Positions 1 to 7,512 of a DNA stretch of 64,000 nt are shown here, one piece after another; the stretch's first letter is position 1; every line of letters starts with the position of its first letter. The notes beneath the pieces were generated by a model. It made no database searches. It was not told the origin of the DNA and worked only from the letters and a program-made list of their open reading frames with translations. The translations under genes and the position numbers were made by a program. The stretch comes from Peribacillus frigoritolerans_B (GTDB lineage Bacteria > Bacillota > Bacilli > Bacillales > DSM-1321), in the NCBI RefSeq assembly GCF_044762665.1, contig NZ_JBIWES010000003.1:310001-374000 (forward strand). The letters are read 5' to 3'.

Positions 1-126
1 TCCGATCTCCTTCAATTCATCAATATGTTTTTTTACAGATTCCTGGTCTTTTCCCGTATAGCCGGCAATAAGCAATCGTTTTGGGTCTGCGACAATATTT
101 CTTCCACGAACATTAATGTTTATCAA
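1..126 (-). CDS. DUF2848-like protein, N-terminal part (runs off the window)
   Basis: Only the first 42 codons are inside the window. The start is a TTG at 126..124, eight bases behind a strong AGGAGG, and it overlaps the TGA stop of the upstream hydrolase in a TTGA tetranucleotide, so translation is probably coupled. The visible residues contain LLIAGYTGKDQESV and a following HIDEL, which I recognise as the usual amino end of DUF2848 proteins (IAGWTGRD-like, then a helix with H-I-x-E-L). DUF2848 has no established function; I place it near fumarylacetoacetate-hydrolase-like folds only tentatively. Its position as third gene behind a flavin hydroxylase and an amidohydrolase suggests a late step in the same catabolic route. 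Confidence 0.55.
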   Translation of the reverse strand, partial: MININVRGRNIVADPKRLLIAGYTGKDQESVKKHIDELKEIG

Positions 127-914
127 CTGAATTCCTCCTGTCTATCTAAGACTCGATGCTTCAAATTAGGGAATACATCGCGAATTTTAGTAACCTGAGA
201 TGGATCAATCTCAGTTTTAATAATCGTTTCTTCATCTCCTCCAGCAGCCACAACAATCCCCCATGGATCAACCACTTGACTATGGCCAGCTAAAAGGACG
301 TCATTAGTATTTCCAACACAATTACTCGAAATCAAGAAACACTGGTTTTCCAATGCTCGAACTGAATTGAATAATTTCCAATGTTCAAGCCTTCTATGCG
401 GCCAAGCAGATGTAACAAGAAGTAACTCTGCTCCTAAATCCACTTCTGCACGGTACAATTCAGGGAATCGCAAATCATAACAAGTTGATAAGCCAACTTT
501 CCCGAATTCTGTATCTACTACAGTTGTTTCATTTCCTCTCGTCAATATTTGACCTTCTTTTGAACCATAACGAAATAAATGCATTTTTCGGTAGGTTCCT
601 ATAAGTGTCCCATCAGGAGCAAATAGAACACTTGTGTTATAGTATTTTCCATTATTTTTTTCTATAAAACTACCTGCAAAAATATATGAATGAACTTCTT
701 TGGCCTTTGAGGAGAAACGTTGTACAAAATCACCATTCAATTCTTCCGATTCGTCAATATAACGATCAAAAGAAAAGTACCCCGTTGCCCACGTTTCTGG
801 CAAAACTATTAAATCTTGTCCTTTTAATCCATCAATCATTGACTCCACACGATCTATGCGAGCAGATTTAGATTCACTATCTTTAATCTCCAATTGTATT
901 GATGCAATTTTCAT
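123..914 (-). CDS. carbon-nitrogen hydrolase (nitrilase superfamily amidase)
   Basis: 263 residues, typical length for a single-domain nitrilase-superfamily amidase. The catalytic triad is visible: Glu40 in LPETW, Lys110 in YRKMH and Cys145 in STCYDLRFPEL. The YDLRFPELYR block is like that of omega-amidase/NIT2-type enzymes, which hydrolyse small carboxylated amides to acid plus ammonia, rather than true nitrilases. No signal peptide, so cytosolic. It follows the HpaB-type hydroxylase by 27 bases and overlaps the DUF2848-like gene by 4 bases, so all three are almost certainly one transcript. The natural substrate cannot be read from the sequence; an amide made after ring oxygenation of an N-containing compound is my inference. 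Confidence 0.85.
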   Translation of the reverse strand: MKIASIQLEIKDSESKSARIDRVESMIDGLKGQDLIVLPETWATGYFSFDRYIDESEELNGDFVQRFSSKAKEVHSYIFAGSFIEKNNGKYYNTSVLFAPDGTLIGTYRKMHLFRYGSKEGQILTRGNETTVVDTEFGKVGLSTCYDLRFPELYRAEVDLGAELLLVTSAWPHRRLEHWKLFNSVRALENQCFLISSNCVGNTNDVLLAGHSQVVDPWGIVVAAGGDEETIIKTEIDPSQVTKIRDVFPNLKHRVLDRQEEFS

Positions 915-941
915 TTCTGCAACATCCTTTTCTTTATATTT

Positions 942-2408
942 CTATATGAGTTCTTTCACCTGAGTGGGAAGAGAATAGCTTTCTAAAAATTTATCCACCA
1001 TTTGAACCGGCTCATCATATCCGTAATTTCTAAATGAAAAGCCTTTCGTGACGAAAGGTGCACCATTATAGAACAATTCATACTGTTGATGTCTGCCACC
1101 GAATTCTGAACCAATGATATCCCATACTAACTTAAATAGTTTAATTTTCTCCTCAGCCCCAACTCCCGTAGAACGTATATATTGATACATATCATCTTTC
1201 GTTTCAGGATTGATGAGCTCTTTATATGAAGATGGTAATTGTAAAACACCTCCACCGCATAACTCCCTTAAAATTTTAATAGTGGAAGAATAAATAGTTT
1301 CCTGTTGCCCCACTACACCATAAAGAAAACGTGGATTCGGTCGTGCCACACCATTTTTGTCGATGATACAATTATATTCCGAAGCTAAAAGATTACCTTC
1401 TACAGAAGCCGCAATCGAAGCGAGTTCCCCTAACTTCTCTTGGACTGAAGGGATTTTATCGATTCCATTCATAGCAGAAACTTTTCGGGCAGCACCAATC
1501 AAAAATTTCAATTTATTGCTAAATCTTATTTGTGCTTGATTATTGCCTAATACGTGAGCTGGTGTTTCATGGAACTGGGCTCTCACGATGTCAATGTTCT
1601 TGTAAACAAAGATATCTTGCCAAGGAATAAATACATCGTCAAAAACAACTAATGAATCACTTTCATCAAAACGAGAGGACAATGGGTAATCAAATGTGCT
1701 TGGTGATTTTTCAGCATAACCAGGCCTTGCATAAAATTTTAATCCTTTTGCATGAATCGGCAGTACAAAAGACAAAGCATAATCTTCATCACCTGGTCTG
1801 AGCGGCGTAAGGCAACTTACGAATAAGTAATCTGAGACGGCTGATGCAGTACCGAGCATCTGGGAACCTCGAACAATAATTCCATCCTCCCTTTCTTCGT
1901 ACACTCCAACCGGGAGAAATTTATCTTCCTGCTCATGAGCTGCTTTACTTCGATCAATTTGTGGCGGAATAATAACGTATGTAACATATAGATCACCATC
2001 TCGCACATGTTTATAAAAATTCAAAACATTATTTCCATAACCTTCTCCTCCACGATCGAACACATCAGGTGAACTGGCAAAAGCAGCCAAAAAGCTGGCG
2101 ACATGATCAGGGCTTCTTCCGACAAATCCACAAGTTGCTTCAGACCATTTAGATATCGCCAATCTTCTCTCTTTAAGTTCTTCCCGACTCCTTGGAATCA
2201 TATAAATTTTATTTGCTATTGTACCGTCCTCAGTTTTGTATGTCATATTCTGAGATTCATCCGATGCTAAATCGTATAAGCCTGCAATGGTATGTGTAAT
2301 TCCTGTAAAAGCTGGGTGGGTCGTCACATCCTGTACTCGTTCCCCATTTATGTAGATTGCCCTATCATCTTTCAATGTTTGTAAATATTCTTTACCTGTC
2401 CTGACCAT
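942..2408 (-). CDS. 4-hydroxyphenylacetate 3-hydroxylase family flavin monooxygenase (HpaB-like)
   Basis: 488 residues, full length for the HpaB oxygenase family, which uses reduced FADH2 supplied by a separate reductase to hydroxylate phenols and some N-heterocycles. The start MVRTGKEYLQTL and the INGERV segment are typical, as are FDDVFIPW in the middle and LCGGGVLQLPSS near the carboxy end. The ATG follows AGGAGG. No flavin reductase (HpaC type) lies in the window, so reduced flavin must come from elsewhere. Neighbours (amidase, DUF2848-like) are not the classical homoprotocatechuate meta-cleavage genes, so 4-hydroxyphenylacetate may not be the substrate. A 510-base leader region upstream has an element shared with the adjacent gntR promoter, suggesting control by that regulator. 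Confidence 0.85.
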   Translation of the reverse strand: MVRTGKEYLQTLKDDRAIYINGERVQDVTTHPAFTGITHTIAGLYDLASDESQNMTYKTEDGTIANKIYMIPRSREELKERRLAISKWSEATCGFVGRSPDHVASFLAAFASSPDVFDRGGEGYGNNVLNFYKHVRDGDLYVTYVIIPPQIDRSKAAHEQEDKFLPVGVYEEREDGIIVRGSQMLGTASAVSDYLFVSCLTPLRPGDEDYALSFVLPIHAKGLKFYARPGYAEKSPSTFDYPLSSRFDESDSLVVFDDVFIPWQDIFVYKNIDIVRAQFHETPAHVLGNNQAQIRFSNKLKFLIGAARKVSAMNGIDKIPSVQEKLGELASIAASVEGNLLASEYNCIIDKNGVARPNPRFLYGVVGQQETIYSSTIKILRELCGGGVLQLPSSYKELINPETKDDMYQYIRSTGVGAEEKIKLFKLVWDIIGSEFGGRHQQYELFYNGAPFVTKGFSFRNYGYDEPVQMVDKFLESYSLPTQVKELI

Positions 2409-2500
2409 ACCTGATTCCTCCTATATGTTTGAATAAGTACATGTTTTAAAAACAAGAAACAATTTAAAAGCTCTTAACGGCGAACCTTAATTGTACTTTG

Positions 2501-2528
2501 TGTTATGTATTATGTATTGTGTATACAT
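2501..2528. promoter_or_regulatory. putative GntR operator before the hydroxylase operon
   Basis: The 17-mer TGTTATGTATTATGTAT at 2501-2517 occurs again, inverted, at 3673-3689 in front of the gntR-type gene. It is followed here by GTGTATACAT, a near-perfect palindrome at 2519-2528. Two occurrences in the promoters of a regulator and its neighbour are what is expected of an autoregulated catabolic regulon; binding is inferred. Confidence 0.6.
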
Positions 2529-2714
2529 TAGAGGTTTCGCCATTTCCTATCTGTAATTAAAGTAGATAATGACATTACATATCGAATTTCATTTTTATTC
2601 CTTAAACCTACGCTTTCACCTATGAACATTAACAACGGGCTGATGGGTAAACGCTTTCATTTCCAATGAACTATACACTGATCTCTCATAAGTTTCAACA
2701 ATAGGAATTACAAT

Positions 2715-2773
2715 TTATAGCAAAAACTCAGGAAAAGGCATTCGAAAGAATTTTCCCAAGGCTTTTGCTATAA
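2715..2773 (-). terminator. long stem-loop downstream of the GntR gene
   Basis: Arms TTATAGCAAAA (2715-2725) and TTTTGCTATAA (2763-2773) are perfectly complementary; inside them GGAAAA pairs with TTTTCC and ATTC-GAAA-GAAT closes with a GAAA loop. It lies about 145 bases past the gntR stop. There is no clear U-run, so it may be a 3' stabilising hairpin rather than an intrinsic terminator. Confidence 0.4.
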
Positions 2774-2918
2774 ACGTTACAAAAGACTTGGTTTGACCTT
2801 GCGGATATCTTCTATTTCTTAGGGTGAAGTTGATTTTAACCCTTTATTTTTTGTCCCAGAGATGTAGTAAACCACCTTTTAATAGGAGCAATCCCCCCTT
2901 CAAGCATTTGATAGAAAA

Positions 2919-3590
2919 TCAGGAATTATCTACGATAATTAATGTTTCTTTTGTTTTTTCTAAATGGTTTAAAATCGCCTGTGAAGCTAGTTCGGGATTT
3001 TTTTCTTCTAAAGCCTGGATAATCTGATTATGCTCCAGCAAAACTTTCTTCATTCTCCCATGTTTACTGACTGCTTTTAAACCCATTAGCTGAGTAAGGT
3101 TATGAAGATTGTTCAAAACTTGCTCTATTATGGTGAAGTTTGCCAGTCTTGTCAGCGAGAGATGAAACTCATGGTCTAGCCTTATAAAACTAATAGCATC
3201 ATCATTTTGCAATGCTTCTTCTTGTTGCTTCAGAATTAATTTAAGTAACCTCAGTTGTTCAGGTGATGTAATTTCTTCTGTTAGCTTTTTCACCGATTCA
3301 ACTTCAATAGCACTTCTTAGTAAGAAGATTTCATCCTGTTCCTCTGGTGTAATCTTTCTTACCGTTAATCCCTTCCTTGGAATGGAAACAAGTAATCCTT
3401 CTTTCACCAAATCTTGAATGGCTGCCCTTACCGGCGTTCTTGAAGTATTTAACCTTTCCGCTAATTGAACTTCTGTAAATATTTCATCACCGGTAATACC
3501 ACCAAATAAAATTGCTTGTTTAATTTGCTTATAAACTTTATCTTGCGTCGTTCTTTCCTTTTCGATTGGTTTTAAATGGATTCCTGCCAT
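2919..3590 (-). CDS. GntR family transcriptional regulator, FCD subfamily
   Basis: 223 residues from the ATG at 3590..3588, which has AAAGGACGG six bases upstream. An upstream in-frame extension would run through the operator palindrome and has no ribosome binding site, so I reject it. Residues about 12-75 form the winged HTH (TQDKVYKQIKQAIL, FTEVQLAERLNTSRTPVRAAIQDLVKEGLL, IPRKGLTVRKI); residues about 85-215 form the all-helical FCD effector domain with the metal/ligand pattern LDHEFHLSL and LLEHNQIIQALE. FCD regulators usually repress catabolic operons and respond to a carboxylate intermediate. It is transcribed toward the hydroxylase cluster and shares a promoter element with it, so it most likely controls that cluster. 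Confidence 0.85.
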   Translation of the reverse strand: MAGIHLKPIEKERTTQDKVYKQIKQAILFGGITGDEIFTEVQLAERLNTSRTPVRAAIQDLVKEGLLVSIPRKGLTVRKITPEEQDEIFLLRSAIEVESVKKLTEEITSPEQLRLLKLILKQQEEALQNDDAISFIRLDHEFHLSLTRLANFTIIEQVLNNLHNLTQLMGLKAVSKHGRMKKVLLEHNQIIQALEEKNPELASQAILNHLEKTKETLIIVDNS

Positions 3591-3666
3591 GTTAATCCGT
3601 CCTTTTTGATGAGTCTTTTCAATTGAATAATTTGAATCTATATGATTGGTTAAAATTTCATGTGTG

Positions 3667-3689
3667 TTATGTATACATAATACATAACA
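3667..3689. promoter_or_regulatory. putative GntR autoregulatory operator
   Basis: Perfect 14-bp palindrome TTATGTATACATAA at 3667-3680, continued by TACATAACA. It lies 77-99 bases upstream of the GntR start, and positions 3673-3689 are the inverted copy of 2501-2517 before the hydroxylase. Confidence 0.65.
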
Positions 3690-3837
3690 TCCAAAACATA
3701 AGTCAATAATATTTTTTATATTTTTCTGAATTTTGTAAACCAACCGAAACCTTTGTAATTTTCTAAAACGTAAAGTCGTTTATTAATCATCCTTATGGAA
3801 GTCAAAAACATGTAACAAAAGGATAAAAAATTCAAAT

Positions 3838-3861
3838 AAAAAAGCCCCCAGATAATGGGGG
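3838..3861 (-). terminator. rho-independent terminator of the globin gene
   Basis: On the minus strand CCCCC-ATTATCT-GGGGG followed by CTTTTTT, about 150 bases beyond the globin stop. Confidence 0.7.
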
Positions 3862-4010
3862 ATGATTACCAGATGAACTCTTATACTCCAGGCATATGCC
3901 CTTTATGTAAAATACGGAGAGGGCGACCACAACATCATTCACGCACACTCGATTCTTGGATGCCACTTTCCATAAAAGCCGTTGGTAATGCATCTGTTAA
4001 CTCAATATAT

Positions 4011-4379
4011 TTATTTATATAAAATATCATCTTTTAGTGAAGCAACTTTAGTTAAAGCTGTATCTATGTCAGCTTCATTCACTCCAAAGTGAGCAAGTGC
4101 ATCATTAAGATGTTTTACAATGGCATTAAAATGGGCAGGTTGCAGATTCAATCCTTGGTGAGCTTTTGCCATGGATTGTCCAGAATATTGTTTTGGACCG
4201 CCTAATGCAAAACTAATGAATTTTGTCTGATGACTTCGTTGCTTTTCCATATCCGTTTTTTCAAAAAAATGATTAACTGTCTCATCTTTAAGAACCATTT
4301 CGGAGTAAAAGTAGTCCACAACTTTTGCTATTGCTTCTTCTCCGCCGACTTTTTCAAAAAGTGTTTGTTCCATATCCAC
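4011..4379 (-). CDS. group I truncated hemoglobin
   Basis: 122 residues, the normal size for a TrHbN-type 2-on-2 globin. It begins LFEKVGGEEAIAKVV (the usual group I opening), has aromatic residues Tyr23/Tyr25 where distal B-helix tyrosines sit, the RSHQTKFISFALGGP segment of the E helix, and the proximal haem-ligand histidine His74 in MAKAHQGL. Such proteins bind O2 and NO and commonly act in nitric-oxide detoxification or oxygen sensing; the specific role here is not shown. Monocistronic, with its own promoter upstream and a terminator downstream. Start is supported by AGGAG seven bases before the ATG. Confidence 0.9.
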   Translation of the reverse strand: MDMEQTLFEKVGGEEAIAKVVDYFYSEMVLKDETVNHFFEKTDMEKQRSHQTKFISFALGGPKQYSGQSMAKAHQGLNLQPAHFNAIVKHLNDALAHFGVNEADIDTALTKVASLKDDILYK

Positions 4380-4759
4380 ACTCCTAATTTGTAATTAATA
4401 GAAGTATTCTCTGTAGAAAATTTGATTTTATTCCTTATCTTTCAATAATATCTCCACTGCTCTAGCCCTTTGCAACTATCCTGTCCCTTAAACTCCATAA
4501 GTGTGCTGCCAAAGCAACTCCGAAAGTGAAGTAAAGGACCGGTTAGTTCCTTTTATCCCCCCATTATTTCAACTTGTTGCCACTAAGATGCTGAAAATGC
4601 ATAATTGATATAGGTAATTTCATTTATTACATTCACTTTCACGGTGTTATTTTCATTTTTAAATTGTAATGTGACAAAATTGTAATCTTACTTCCTGTTA
4701 CATCTATGGTGGGGAAAGGGATGAATTTTATAGTATGTAACATGAGGAGGAGATTTACG
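4380..4759. other. divergent promoter region globin / bceA-like
   Basis: About 380 bases with no gene. Holds the globin promoter on the minus strand and the BceR-type box at 4672-4685 for the ABC operon. A short repeat AAAGGA…TCCTTT at 4533-4555 could form a small hairpin. Confidence 0.5.
4672..4685 (+). promoter_or_regulatory. BceR-type binding site upstream of the ABC transporter
   Basis: TGACA-AAAT-TGTAA fits the published BceR-like consensus TNACA-N4-TGTAA at every position. It lies 75 bases ahead of the ATPase start. The matching response regulator is encoded just downstream at 8485-9159, so this is probably its target. Confidence 0.7.
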
Positions 4760-5506
4760 TTGAAAAAAGTATTACAAACTAAAAACTTATCTAAATCCTA
4801 TGGAACGGCACAGGTTTTAAAAAATATTGACCTGACTATAAATTCGGGTGAATTCACAGCTATTATGGGGCCTTCCGGTTCAGGAAAAACAACACTGATG
4901 AATGTGTTATCGACAATTGATAAATTTTCTGGCGGGGAAGTCTGGCTTGAAGAACAGGCCCTGTTGGATTTAAACAAAAAAGCATTGCGCACATTTCGCC
5001 AAGAACGTATGGGGTTCATCTTTCAAGATTACAACTTGCTTGATACTTTAACGATTAAAGAGAACATTCTTCTCCCCCTTTCACTAAGGAAATTTTCTTC
5101 GGATGAGATGGAAAGACGGCTGAGACCAGTCATTCAGGCATTGAATATTGAAGAAATTCAGGATAAATACCCTACAGAAGTTTCAGGTGGTCAGAAACAA
5201 CGGGCCTCATCTGCGCGCGCCATTATTACAAATCCTGCGATTGTCTTTGCAGATGAACCTACAGGCGCCCTTGATTCGAGATCAGCAACACAATTATTGG
5301 AACAGTTAGCAAGCTTAAATGAAACGTTTCAAACGACGATTCTTATGATTACACACGATTCCTATGCAGCAAGCTTCTGTAAACGAGTTATCTTCTTGCG
5401 TGATGGGGGAATCGTAAACGAGCTTTATAAAGGTGACCAAAGTCAAAGTGACTTCTTTGATCGGATCCTTCACATCCAGAGTGCAATGGGAGGGAATCAA
5501 AGGTGA
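4760..5506 (+). CDS. bceA: BceA-type ABC transporter ATP-binding protein
   Basis: 248 residues from a TTG start at 4760, chosen because GAGGAGGAG lies just upstream; the longer ATG form lacks a site. Walker A GPSGSGKT at residues 37-44, Q-loop Gln89, signature VSGGQKQR at 141-148, Walker B IVFADEP at 161-167 and the following GALDS D-loop. The RQERMGFIFQDYNLL stretch is characteristic of BceA/YtrE-like (MacB/LolD-type) ATPases. With the FtsX-fold permease that overlaps it by four bases it would form a detoxification and sensing module for cell-wall-active peptides such as bacitracin. The gene symbol denotes the family, not proven orthology; B. subtilis has three such modules (Bce, Psd, YxdLM). 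Confidence 0.85.
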   Translation: MKKVLQTKNLSKSYGTAQVLKNIDLTINSGEFTAIMGPSGSGKTTLMNVLSTIDKFSGGEVWLEEQALLDLNKKALRTFRQERMGFIFQDYNLLDTLTIKENILLPLSLRKFSSDEMERRLRPVIQALNIEEIQDKYPTEVSGGQKQRASSARAIITNPAIVFADEPTGALDSRSATQLLEQLASLNETFQTTILMITHDSYAASFCKRVIFLRDGGIVNELYKGDQSQSDFFDRILHIQSAMGGNQR

Positions 5507-7467
5507 ACTTACTGAATATGACGTTCCGGAACGTTCAGCGCAATTTCCGTGTTTATACGATTTATCTGTTTGCCATGATTACAGGTGTGATGGTCCATTT
5601 CACCTTCTCATCACTGATGTATAACCAGGATATATTGGATGTACTCAATAATAAAGAGAGTTTTCAAACGGGGGTGTCGATTGCCTCGGTGGTCATCTTC
5701 CTCTTTATCATTTTCTTTATTCTTTATGCAAACTCTTTCTTTATGAAGCAAAGAAAAAAGGAATTTGGACTCTATTTGCTGCTAGGTATGAAAGAAAGCC
5801 AGATTACACGAATGGTTTTCGTTGAAAATTTGCTCATTGGATCATTCTCGCTTGTAATTGGAATACTCCTTGGCGGTCTGCTGTCCAAGTTTTTCGGTAT
5901 GGCATTAATGAACTTAATGCAATACGACAATGTCATCACGCTGAATTTTCCTTATCAAGCGATCGGATCGACAATCATCCTGTTTCTTTTGTTAGCGATC
6001 ATTGCAAGTATCCAAAGTTTCTTCATGATCAGTCGCGTACAACTCGTTGAGTTGTTTCATGCCAAAGAAAAAATGGAAAAACCGATACCTTCTTCGTTCA
6101 TTATGGCAGCTTTATCGTTAGTATTATTAGCAACGGAATTCTTTCTGATAAGCCGGGGCAAAGAATCAAGCATATGGCAAGAACACTTAACTTTTGCCAT
6201 GATTGCTGTCACAGTCGGCATGATTGGTGGAACGTATTTGTTCTTCCGTCAGTTCTCCGGCTGGCTGCTGCAAAAGATCCGCCAGAAGCATAATTTCCAT
6301 GAAGGCAATCGGGTATTGTGGATCTCTTCATTACGCTTCCAAATAAGGTCTAATACGTTAAACCTTACCTTCATCTCTTTGTTCAGTGCGACCATCATTT
6401 TCTTGATTGGATTCGTTTCGATCAATTACGCTGTCCAGTTTGAAGCTGTCGGCAGGAATTTACCGAATGATATTGCATTCCAGTCATTGGATAAGGAAAC
6501 TAACGAGAAAATTGATGCTAAGATAAAAAATTCCGACCACTCAATCGAGTATCACAAAACTTTGGAAGCCTTGGTAGGAAAGCCAAATACAAACATGGAC
6601 CTTGCTTTTGAAAACCCTGAGTATTTTTCAAAGGACGTTTTTCTTTTTCCAGAAAAAGCATATAACGAAATCATCTCATTGCGTGGAAATCAGGAGGAAA
6701 TCCATTTAGAAGATATGGAAGCTGTAACTCTGTCACAAGGAACAGATTCCCCAAAATCCTTCCCCTCCGATCAGCTGCCACGTTTTAAAGTGAATGTAAA
6801 TGAAGGTATCACTCTAAAACTAATAGAGAAGAAAGATTACGCATTATTAGGCTGGGCCAGCGACCCTGTTCGATCTATGATATTGAAGCCCGCAGTCCTG
6901 ATTATTTCAGATGAGACTTATCAAAACTTAAAAAGCAAAGCCAAAAGGGTCCCTTTTGAAATTTATGAAATCGAAAATGAGAAGCAGGCTGAATCCTTAT
7001 CAACTGATATACATGCCATTGTTACGAAGAAGCCCGACACTTACTATTCTTCATTTGCTGATGTGTATTCAAAGCAAATAGAAGGTTCATCTTTAATGTT
7101 ATTTGCAGCTGCTTTCCTGGCTGTCATTGCCCTGTTTGCATTGGCCAGCGTCATTTACTTTAAACAATTGCGGGAAGCGACGGAAGAACAAAGACAATAT
7201 TCCATTCTTCGAAAGATAGGTACCGCAGACCGTGAATTGAAAAGCGTGATTCGTAAACAACTACTCTTTGTTTTCTTCCCTCCGCTAGTTTTAGGCATTT
7301 TACACAGCTGGCTCATTTTAAAATACTATATCTTGGATTCTGTACAAGATTTTCCGCAGCTCACCTCTATGCTCTGGTTCATCTTTGCTATTTACTTTGT
7401 GATCTATGTATTGTTTTATCTGTCTTCTGCGAATCTCTACTACAAAATCGTAAATCAGAAATATTAA
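5503..7467 (+). CDS. bceB: BceB-type ABC transporter permease (FtsX family)
   Basis: 654 residues, the usual BceB size. Starts with GTG in a GTGA overlap with the ATPase stop. Ten membrane segments are expected: one near residues 17-38, pairs at about 58-80, 105-130, 150-172, a second group at 195-215, 225-245, 288-310, then a large extracellular domain of about 200 residues (roughly 310-525), and the last three segments at about 530-550, 585-605, 615-645. The KQRKKEFGLYLLLGM and RQYSILRKIGT blocks are the cytosolic coupling motifs of FtsX-like permeases. The large loop is where BceB proteins recognise the peptide-lipid target and signal to the kinase, which is encoded convergently next door. 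Confidence 0.88.
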   Translation: MNLLNMTFRNVQRNFRVYTIYLFAMITGVMVHFTFSSLMYNQDILDVLNNKESFQTGVSIASVVIFLFIIFFILYANSFFMKQRKKEFGLYLLLGMKESQITRMVFVENLLIGSFSLVIGILLGGLLSKFFGMALMNLMQYDNVITLNFPYQAIGSTIILFLLLAIIASIQSFFMISRVQLVELFHAKEKMEKPIPSSFIMAALSLVLLATEFFLISRGKESSIWQEHLTFAMIAVTVGMIGGTYLFFRQFSGWLLQKIRQKHNFHEGNRVLWISSLRFQIRSNTLNLTFISLFSATIIFLIGFVSINYAVQFEAVGRNLPNDIAFQSLDKETNEKIDAKIKNSDHSIEYHKTLEALVGKPNTNMDLAFENPEYFSKDVFLFPEKAYNEIISLRGNQEEIHLEDMEAVTLSQGTDSPKSFPSDQLPRFKVNVNEGITLKLIEKKDYALLGWASDPVRSMILKPAVLIISDETYQNLKSKAKRVPFEIYEIENEKQAESLSTDIHAIVTKKPDTYYSSFADVYSKQIEGSSLMLFAAAFLAVIALFALASVIYFKQLREATEEQRQYSILRKIGTADRELKSVIRKQLLFVFFPPLVLGILHSWLILKYYILDSVQDFPQLTSMLWFIFAIYFVIYVLFYLSSANLYYKIVNQKY

Positions 7468-7469
7468 TT

Positions 7470-7512
7470 AAAAAACGCAATGGCCTTCATCAAGGTCTCA
7501 TTGCGTTTTTTT
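7470..7512. terminator. bidirectional terminator between bceB and bceS
   Basis: AAAAAACGCAATG…CATTGCGTTTTTTT. It serves the convergent ABC operon and kinase; the right arm and loop lie inside the last codons of the kinase gene. Confidence 0.8.

Larger units (their letters stand above)
2409..2918. other. 510-bp intergenic region between gntR-type gene and the hydroxylase
   Basis: No convincing gene. It holds the promoter of the hydroxylase operon with a GntR-like operator at 2501-2528, a partial cre-like sequence at 2645-2659 (GGTAAACGCTTTCA, 2 mismatches to the catabolite-response consensus by eye), and a long imperfect hairpin at 2715-2773. Confidence 0.6.
3591..4010. other. intergenic region between gntR-type gene and globin
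   Basis: Contains the gntR promoter with its operator (3667-3689), the globin terminator (3838-3861) and, at about 3930-4025 on the minus strand, a 31-codon ORF overlapping the globin end in another frame (…ELTDALPTAFMESG…) that looks like the tail of some protein but has no ribosome binding site. No supported gene. Confidence 0.5.

Noticed and set aside
3930..4025. 31-codon minus-strand ORF (…ELTDALPTAFMESG…) overlapping the globin end
   Set aside because: No ribosome binding site and wholly within the globin tail and 3' untranslated region; kept only as a note.
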